NCBI GenBank assembly: GCA_938036785.1 | Contig: CALHWE010000020.1 | Span: 1-54,814 of the forward strand | Direction of reading: 5' to 3' | DNA: 54,814 bases | From: an uncultured Candidatus Saccharibacteria bacterium | Lineage (GTDB): Bacteria; Patescibacteriota; Saccharimonadia; Saccharimonadales; Saccharimonadaceae | Part shown: one piece after another, positions 50,836 to 54,814 of the stretch | How the letters are laid out: every line of letters starts with the position of its first letter | How positions within the stretch are numbered: position 1 is the stretch's first letter | Notes under the pieces: generated by a model | What the model saw: only the letters and a program-made list of their open reading frames with translations | The model's database searches: none | Told to the model about the DNA's origin: nothing | Position numbers and translations under genes: made by a program

Positions 50836-51148
50836 TACCCTTGCAAATAATTCGCCGGATCTGCTCCGGCTTGAGTTTTTGTAAGGAGTGGTCGGTCAAT
50901 GGCGACCGACCTGGGATGGCCCTCGTGGTTGAGGGGTACGAGAGGTTTGCTTGTCGATGAAGACAAGCATGGGAGGACACCCTCTCTCGTAGCAGGTTCG
51001 ACTCCTGCCATCCCAGCTGTGTGAGTACCCTCCAAGGAAATGCCTTGGAGGAGCCAACCCCGGAAGGGGGTGGTCTATACGACTATATGCTCACATCGCC
51101 CCGCATCCACTGCGACACCCATCTACGCATAAAGCGTGGGTGCGGGGC
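50836..51148 (+). ncRNA. Structured RNA with tRNA-like element B
   Basis: The predicted transcript begins with GCCGGA/TCCGGC and a U-run, then GGTCGGTC/GACCGACC. Element B (50911-51016) is closed by CTGGGATG/CATCCCAG, then a D-arm-like CCCTC-GTGGTT-GAGGG, a long central arm TACGAGAGG against CCTCTCTCGTA enclosing GCTTGTC/GACAAGC, and a T-arm GCAGG-TTCGACT-CCTGC. No CCA follows. Further hairpins are CTCCAAGG/CCTTGGAG, ACCCC/GGGGT and GCCCCGCA/TGCGGGGC (51098-51148). It may end before dus. Class unknown. Confidence 0.5.
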
Positions 51149-51183
51149 CTCTCCCCTGATCAATTGTGTTATAATAGCTTGAT

Positions 51184-52170
51184 ATGACGTCTTTTTGGAA
51201 TGATTTGCCGCAGCCATTTTTTGTTTTGGCACCGATGGAAGCGGTCACGGATGTGGTGTTTCGCCATGTGGTGGAGCGGGCTGGTGCGCCCGATGTGTTT
51301 TTTACTGAGTTTGCTAATGCGACGGGCTGGGTGCACGCTGGCGACAGGGCAATTGCTGGGCGGCTCATTAAGACGGACGACGAATACCCCCTGGTAGCGC
51401 AGATTTGGGGCGGCAAGCCAGGCGATATGGAGCAATTTGCTCAGCACTGCGCGCGCCTAGGCTTTGCAGGGATCGATATCAATATGGGCTGCCCCGCCAA
51501 GAGTGCCATCAAGAGTGGGGGAGCGGCGCTGATTCGCAATCCAGACGTTGCAGTAGCCGCTATTGCCGCGGCCAAGACGGCTGGCCTGCCGGTCAGCGTG
51601 AAGACCCGCCTTGGCTACAGTACTGTGGATGAATGGCGGGCGTGGCTCACAATACTACTCCAGCAAGATATCGTCAACCTGACTATCCACCTGCGCACCA
51701 AGAAGGAGATGAGCAAGGTAGCAGCGCACTATGAGCTCATCGATGATATCGTGGCGCTGCGCGATACAATTGCGCCGCAGACGCTGCTCACTATTAATGG
51801 TGATATTCGCGATCGGGCGCATGGCATGACACTGGTAGCTGCCCACCCGGGCGTCAATGGTGTAATGATTGGCCGTGGGGTGTTTGCTGATCCATTTTGC
51901 TTTGCGCCGCATAGTGATAGTGTCGCGCAGGGTAGTAGCTCTATGGCGCAGCGCAACTTCACCCTCCTTTGCTACCACCTCGATCTCTTCGACCACTGGC
52001 AGCCACAGCTAGGCCGGCCATACGAGACACTCAAACGCTTCTACAAGATCTACATTCGTGACTTCGACGGTGCCAAGGAGCTGCGTGACCAGCTGATGCA
52101 CACCACCAGTACGGATGAAGCGCGGCAGATTATCCATCAGTGGCATGAAGCGATGTCTGCGTCTGAGTAG
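51184..52170 (+). CDS. dus: tRNA-dihydrouridine synthase
   Basis: FMN-dependent reductase that makes dihydrouridine in the tRNA D-loop; 328 residues. LAPMEAVTDVVFRHV at the start, the catalytic NMGCPAKS (Cys103), VKTRLGY and the FMN phosphate-binding GVNGVMIGRGVFADP. Extended TATAAT (51170-51175) lies 8 nt before the ATG: leaderless. The relation to the upstream tRNA-like RNAs is positional only. No neighbouring gene on the same strand follows for 250 bases. Confidence 0.95.
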   Translation: MTSFWNDLPQPFFVLAPMEAVTDVVFRHVVERAGAPDVFFTEFANATGWVHAGDRAIAGRLIKTDDEYPLVAQIWGGKPGDMEQFAQHCARLGFAGIDINMGCPAKSAIKSGGAALIRNPDVAVAAIAAAKTAGLPVSVKTRLGYSTVDEWRAWLTILLQQDIVNLTIHLRTKKEMSKVAAHYELIDDIVALRDTIAPQTLLTINGDIRDRAHGMTLVAAHPGVNGVMIGRGVFADPFCFAPHSDSVAQGSSSMAQRNFTLLCYHLDLFDHWQPQLGRPYETLKRFYKIYIRDFDGAKELRDQLMHTTSTDEARQIIHQWHEAMSASE

Positions 52171-52330
52171 CTGATACTCTGGTGTTCTTGCTATGTTTGA
52201 TCCTCTATTGTATTGCATGAGGGTCACCTAGAGCGATGGTTCTCCATCGGTATGAGTAGGGTAGTGATGCTTGCGATGTCTTTATCTGCGAAGAAAGAAA
52301 CGCTTATTATAATTACTGTTGCCACGCAAG

Positions 52331-52358
52331 AAAAAGAGGTACTAGGAAGAGACCTCTT
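52331..52358 (-). terminator. Terminator of the carbonic-anhydrase-like gene
   Basis: Minus strand AAGAGGT/ACCTCTT with an 11-nt loop followed by TTTCTTG. The rest of the gap 52171-52420 shows no supported gene. Confidence 0.65.
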
Positions 52359-52420
52359 AACTGGCCCAAGGGGTTGGTTTAATTTACTTGTTATTTACTT
52401 TTGTTGCGCTCCTTTAGAGG

Positions 52421-53371
52421 CTATGCAAGCACGGTCACCGTCATGCGTGGGCCACACAGTGCCATAATAGCAGCGAGATTGTAGTAGAGCATGGCAGTAG
52501 CGGCATGCTGCTGGGCAGTTGGATCGCCCGGATAGAGAGCCTCGGCCGAGGGTGCAAAGGCCCATGTGTCGATATTGAAAGCCTGGTGATGCTCGTGTGC
52601 GCGGTCGAATTCCCGCGCTAAGGCATGGCGGTCGAGCGTTGTCCCTGCGCGCTGATTCATTACCACTGCTGCCTCGTGGTGGTTGCCGCACAATATATCG
52701 GTATGAGCACCAGTAGGCTCAGCACTCTTTGCTAGCTGCGCGTCGACCATTGTCACGAGCTTGTTGCCACTAGCCATAACGAGCTTGGACTCATCTGCTG
52801 CATGACGAATGATCTGCTGGTGTGCTTCGTCGCTACTATCGCTACCAAGACCAAGCTCGGTGGCTAGGCTGCGCAATTGCTCACCACGCTGAGCAATGAT
52901 AGTAAAGATCGCGCCCACCTTGTCGGCCGCAGCGCAGCCAGCATCTTCGCCATGAGCATAGTCATCCCGATGGACGTGCACCGTCGCGGGTATCTGGCCA
53001 ATTCGCCCCAGGACGCGCGCATTCGCTTCATTAATAGCATCGCTATTACCACGTACCAGTCGATCCGTCACTAGGTAGAGCAAGCCACCGCCTGCACCAT
53101 TTGGCACTGCTTCTGCTGTGCTGCCGGGCCGGCCATCCATGCACGCGCCAATGATATTCTGCGCTGCTGGCACGTAGTGTTCACTAAGTTCCTGAATAAA
53201 TTCTGCCGCACGGGGGCACTGTGGCGTATCAAGCTTGCCAAGGCCATACTCATCGCCTAGCTGGTAGGATACAACAGGCTGCTCATAGCAATCACTTGTC
53301 GTCTTCTTATTATCTCGACAACCATATGTCTCCTCTGGTAATGATAGATGGGAAGGATAAAATTCCGTCAT
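52421..53371 (-). CDS. Protein resembling cadmium/zeta-class carbonic anhydrase
   Basis: A 316-residue soluble protein. Several blocks correspond in order to diatom CDCA: ACMDGRPG (Cys77; CDCA has CVDGR), a Gly-rich GAGGGLLYLV, VHVHRDDYAH with DAGC (His132/134, Cys146; CDCA has VHGDH and GCG), LCGNHHEAAVVMNQRAGTTL (CDCA GSHAEKVVY...NKTL), and NIDTWAFAPS (VDGWAAGKF). The Cys-His-Cys metal ligands are thus in place. The first 55 residues have no counterpart. AGAGAGG precedes the ATG. If active it would hydrate CO2; the reaction is inference. It lies 43 nt downstream of atpC on the same strand. Confidence 0.65.
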   Translation of the reverse strand: MTEFYPSHLSLPEETYGCRDNKKTTSDCYEQPVVSYQLGDEYGLGKLDTPQCPRAAEFIQELSEHYVPAAQNIIGACMDGRPGSTAEAVPNGAGGGLLYLVTDRLVRGNSDAINEANARVLGRIGQIPATVHVHRDDYAHGEDAGCAAADKVGAIFTIIAQRGEQLRSLATELGLGSDSSDEAHQQIIRHAADESKLVMASGNKLVTMVDAQLAKSAEPTGAHTDILCGNHHEAAVVMNQRAGTTLDRHALAREFDRAHEHHQAFNIDTWAFAPSAEALYPGDPTAQQHAATAMLYYNLAAIMALCGPRMTVTVLA

Positions 53372-53414
53372 TATGCTGCTGCCTCTCTGCGGTTATCTCT
53401 GTTATCCTAATATT

Positions 53415-53846
53415 TTATACGCGGTGCTTGTTGTGGCGTCGGCGCAGGCCAGCCACCTTGAGACGCACGGCATGGCGGTCGACCAGCTGGTGCGCTTTTT
53501 CGAGCTCTACCTGAGTACTAGCATTGTCGCGCTGCTTGAGAGCACGCTCGAGGGCGGCTTTACTCTCAGCCTCAATGATATCGTCACCATGCTCGGCTTC
53601 GTCGACCAAGATACGTATCTTTGTCTGGCTAATCTCGACCACCCCACCAGAGATAGCAAAGTACTCCAGCTGGTCGTCACTGTCGTCTTTGGCGCGACGT
53701 ACCGCTACAACACCCGGCACTGCCAGAGTTACGAGTGGTTCGTGCCCCGGGAAGACCGCAATCTGCCCATCCGGCGTCGGCAGCATCACCTCATACACAG
53801 TCTCGTGCAGCTTGCTACCAGTCAGTGTCACAAGTTCTAAATCCAT
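53415..53846 (-). CDS. atpC: F1-ATPase epsilon subunit, stand-alone
   Basis: Epsilon subunit of the F1Fo-ATP synthase, 143 residues. The beta-sandwich is clear (VYEVMLPTPDGQIAVFPGHE, PLVTLAVPGVVAV, EYFAISGGVVEISQTKIRIL) and the C-terminal two-helix domain is present (residues 95-140, slightly basic at the end). On the minus strand TATAGT ends 6 nt before the ATG, so it has its own promoter and a leaderless mRNA. Upstream there is no atpD but a terminator and an unrelated membrane protein, so atpC is separated from the rest of the atp genes. Confidence 0.93.
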   Translation of the reverse strand: MDLELVTLTGSKLHETVYEVMLPTPDGQIAVFPGHEPLVTLAVPGVVAVRRAKDDSDDQLEYFAISGGVVEISQTKIRILVDEAEHGDDIIEAESKAALERALKQRDNASTQVELEKAHQLVDRHAVRLKVAGLRRRHNKHRV

Positions 53847-53917
53847 AGCCTTACTATAGCAGAGTAGCAGAGAAAAAGCGAGGTAGAAGGCAAAGTGATT
53901 TTACTCCAAGCAAGAGA

Positions 53918-53965
53918 AAAGGGCGGGGAGCAGCAAGCCATATGGCGCTGCTCAACCCGCCCTTT
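53918..53965. terminator. Strong hairpin/terminator between the membrane protein gene and atpC
   Basis: AAAGGGCGGG...AGCAGC pairs with GCTGCT...CCCGCCCTTT. It ends the minus-strand gene at 53990; minus-strand sequence beyond is A/T-rich (CTTTTCTCTTG). Confidence 0.8.
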
Positions 53966-53989
53966 GGTGGTAGGAGACGACCCAAGGTA

Positions 53990-54316
53990 CTAAACAGAAA
54001 GCCCCCAGGCGAGGAGGGATACGAAGACCCCTCCGACGGCGGCTACAGCAATGAGCAGCAGCCCCAGGGTCTTTGACAGGCGCTGGCCTGCCACGATGGC
54101 TCCTCCAAAGAGGAGCCACATACCATACATCACGAGCCAGGGCAGCTCGTGACTACCAAATGCTGTCCCACCGAAGTGGAACAGCATGAGGTAACTCCCA
54201 AGCGGTACACCCGCCCAGGAAGCCATTCCAATCATCCAGAATGGCGCAATGTTGCGCGCCTTTCTGGCTTCCTCGCGCATGGAACGGTTGTCCCATGCGC
54301 TTTTCCTTCTTTGCAT
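53990..54316 (-). CDS. Small membrane protein
   Basis: A 108-residue protein with a basic N-terminus (MQRRKSAWDNRSMREEARKA) and three hydrophobic helices (about 27-47, 58-75, 82-104). AAGGAG lies 6 nt before ATG 54316; the longer frame upstream has no binding site and runs through the promoter. Not an obvious ATP-synthase component. Function unknown. Confidence 0.72.
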   Translation of the reverse strand: MQRRKSAWDNRSMREEARKARNIAPFWMIGMASWAGVPLGSYLMLFHFGGTAFGSHELPWLVMYGMWLLFGGAIVAGQRLSKTLGLLLIAVAAVGGVFVSLLAWGLSV

Positions 54317-54368
54317 GGTCATCTCCTTTCCATGCAGTCTGGGAGCGCTGGTCGCCCCACCATCCTCA

Positions 54369-54397
54369 AGTGTGCCATATTTGATCGGGTAAGTCAA
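54369..54397 (-). promoter_or_regulatory. Promoter of the small membrane protein gene
   Basis: Minus strand TTGACT (54392-54397) and CACACT (54369-54374), 17-nt spacing, with a leader of about 45 nt. Confidence 0.6.
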
Positions 54398-54479
54398 AGT
54401 GCATCTATTTGAATCTGAGCGCTTTACTGTTTTCTTATACTGTTCACCGTAGATACACTGTAATAAGCATATTTCTATG

Positions 54480-54814
54480 CATACCAATATATCTCGATAC
54501 TATATCTATTCTCTATGTATATCTTTATACCTATCTCTATATATCTCTATAACTCTCTTTCTCTACTATTTATTTATCTCTTTCTCTATATCTCTATATC
54601 CTTATCTATTTCTCTATCTTTACATCTATATCCATATATCTATTTCTCTATTTCTCTATTTCTCTATTTCTCTTTTTATCCTTATCTTTCTCTATCTCTA
54701 TTTATTTATCTTTATATTTCTCTATATCCATACTATTCTCTATCTCTCCCTATATCTCTATACATCCATATATCCATATCGATTTCTCTCCTATTATATA
54801 TAAATATATAAAAG
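54480..54814. repeat. Degenerate hexanucleotide microsatellite (TATCTC/TTTCTC)
   Basis: From about 54480 to the window end the plus strand is almost wholly T, C and A in degenerate 6-bp units such as TATCTC, TATATC and TTTCTC, with hardly any G. It continues beyond the window. Two long open frames through it encode only Ile/Leu/Tyr/Ser runs and are artefacts of composition. Confidence 0.85.

Noticed and set aside
49984..51150. tmRNA (ssrA)
   Set aside because: No 5' tRNA-like half with the conserved UUCGAC segment and no tag reading frame ending in an Ala-Ala-type tail were found.
52213..52467. 84-codon open frame on the plus strand between dus and the carbonic-anhydrase-like gene
   Set aside because: No ribosome binding site, crosses a minus-strand terminator and the 3' end of the next gene, composition not protein-like.
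54477..54811. Two open frames of about 100 codons in the terminal repeat
   Set aside because: They exist only because the microsatellite lacks G and thus many stop codons; products are Ile/Leu/Tyr/Ser runs.
1..54814. Recoding of TGA (as in Gracilibacteria/SR1)
   Set aside because: Several certain genes (for example trpS and dnaB) end with TGA, and no certain gene has an in-frame TGA.
1..54814. CRISPR arrays, insertion sequences, integrases or prophage genes
   Set aside because: No regularly spaced repeats, transposase, integrase or phage structural gene was seen; the only repeats are those listed.

Overview
The window looks like a chromosome segment of a reduced-genome, ultrasmall bacterium of the Candidate Phyla Radiation, most probably Candidatus Saccharibacteria (TM7). 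The evidence is indirect: dense short intergenic spacing, a complete run of divergent ribosomal and replication genes with almost no biosynthesis, many small membrane or secreted proteins without recognisable relatives, standard use of TGA as stop (so not a Gracilibacteria/SR1-type code), and a very consistent gene-start style in which a TATAAT-like -10 box lies only 6-8 nt before the start codon (leaderless mRNAs). The assignment was not tested against any database.

Layout. 0-3.6 kb: the end of the ribosomal-protein/RNA polymerase operon (rpsM partial, rpsK, rpsD, rpoA, rplQ, rplM, rpsI) and its terminator. 3.7-10.6 kb: an alpha/beta hydrolase, a secreted GH32 fructan hydrolase on the minus strand, trpS, an RluA-type pseudouridine synthase, DNA polymerase III delta' and a TPR protein. 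10.7-16 kb: five tRNA genes in this part of the window begin here (Thr-UGU, Tyr, Thr-GGU, Trp; Pro follows at 21.9 kb), all on the minus strand, among a degenerate GT2/LysM-like membrane protein, rpmG and hypotheticals. 16-28.5 kb: a DUF45 metallopeptidase, an orphan sensor histidine kinase and then secE-nusG-rplK, rplA and rplJ-rplL. The usual rplKAJL block is split into three pieces by unrelated genes, including tmk and a 711-residue protein that resembles a highly derived Rel/SpoT homologue. 28.7-36.3 kb: hypotheticals, an Imm5-like protein, dnaX-dnaB and a tandem duplication of a small membrane-protein gene that carried along the last codons of dnaB. 36.4-49.6 kb: an Erm/KsgA-type rRNA methyltransferase, a phosphoketolase homologue whose cofactor motif is destroyed, an RumA-like methyltransferase, small paralogues and a gene relic, a CtpE-like P-type ATPase and a 1143-residue UvrD-RecB-nuclease fusion.

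49.6-51.2 kb has no conventional gene but is the most unusual stretch. Two sigma70 promoters start transcripts rich in strong hairpins. The first carries a terminator hairpin, a 50-codon zinc-ribbon protein whose Shine-Dalgarno is folded into a hairpin, and a 76-nt tRNA-like element ending in an encoded CCA. The second carries another tRNA-like module with a greatly extended central arm. 51.2-54.8 kb: a tRNA-dihydrouridine synthase, a protein resembling cadmium (zeta-class) carbonic anhydrase, a stand-alone atpC, a small membrane protein and a pyrimidine-rich microsatellite that runs off the window end.

How the parts work together: the ribosome, transcription and replication genes form the housekeeping skeleton. 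The secreted and membrane proteins, candidate immunity proteins and the GH32 enzyme probably serve the cell surface of an episymbiotic life style (inference).
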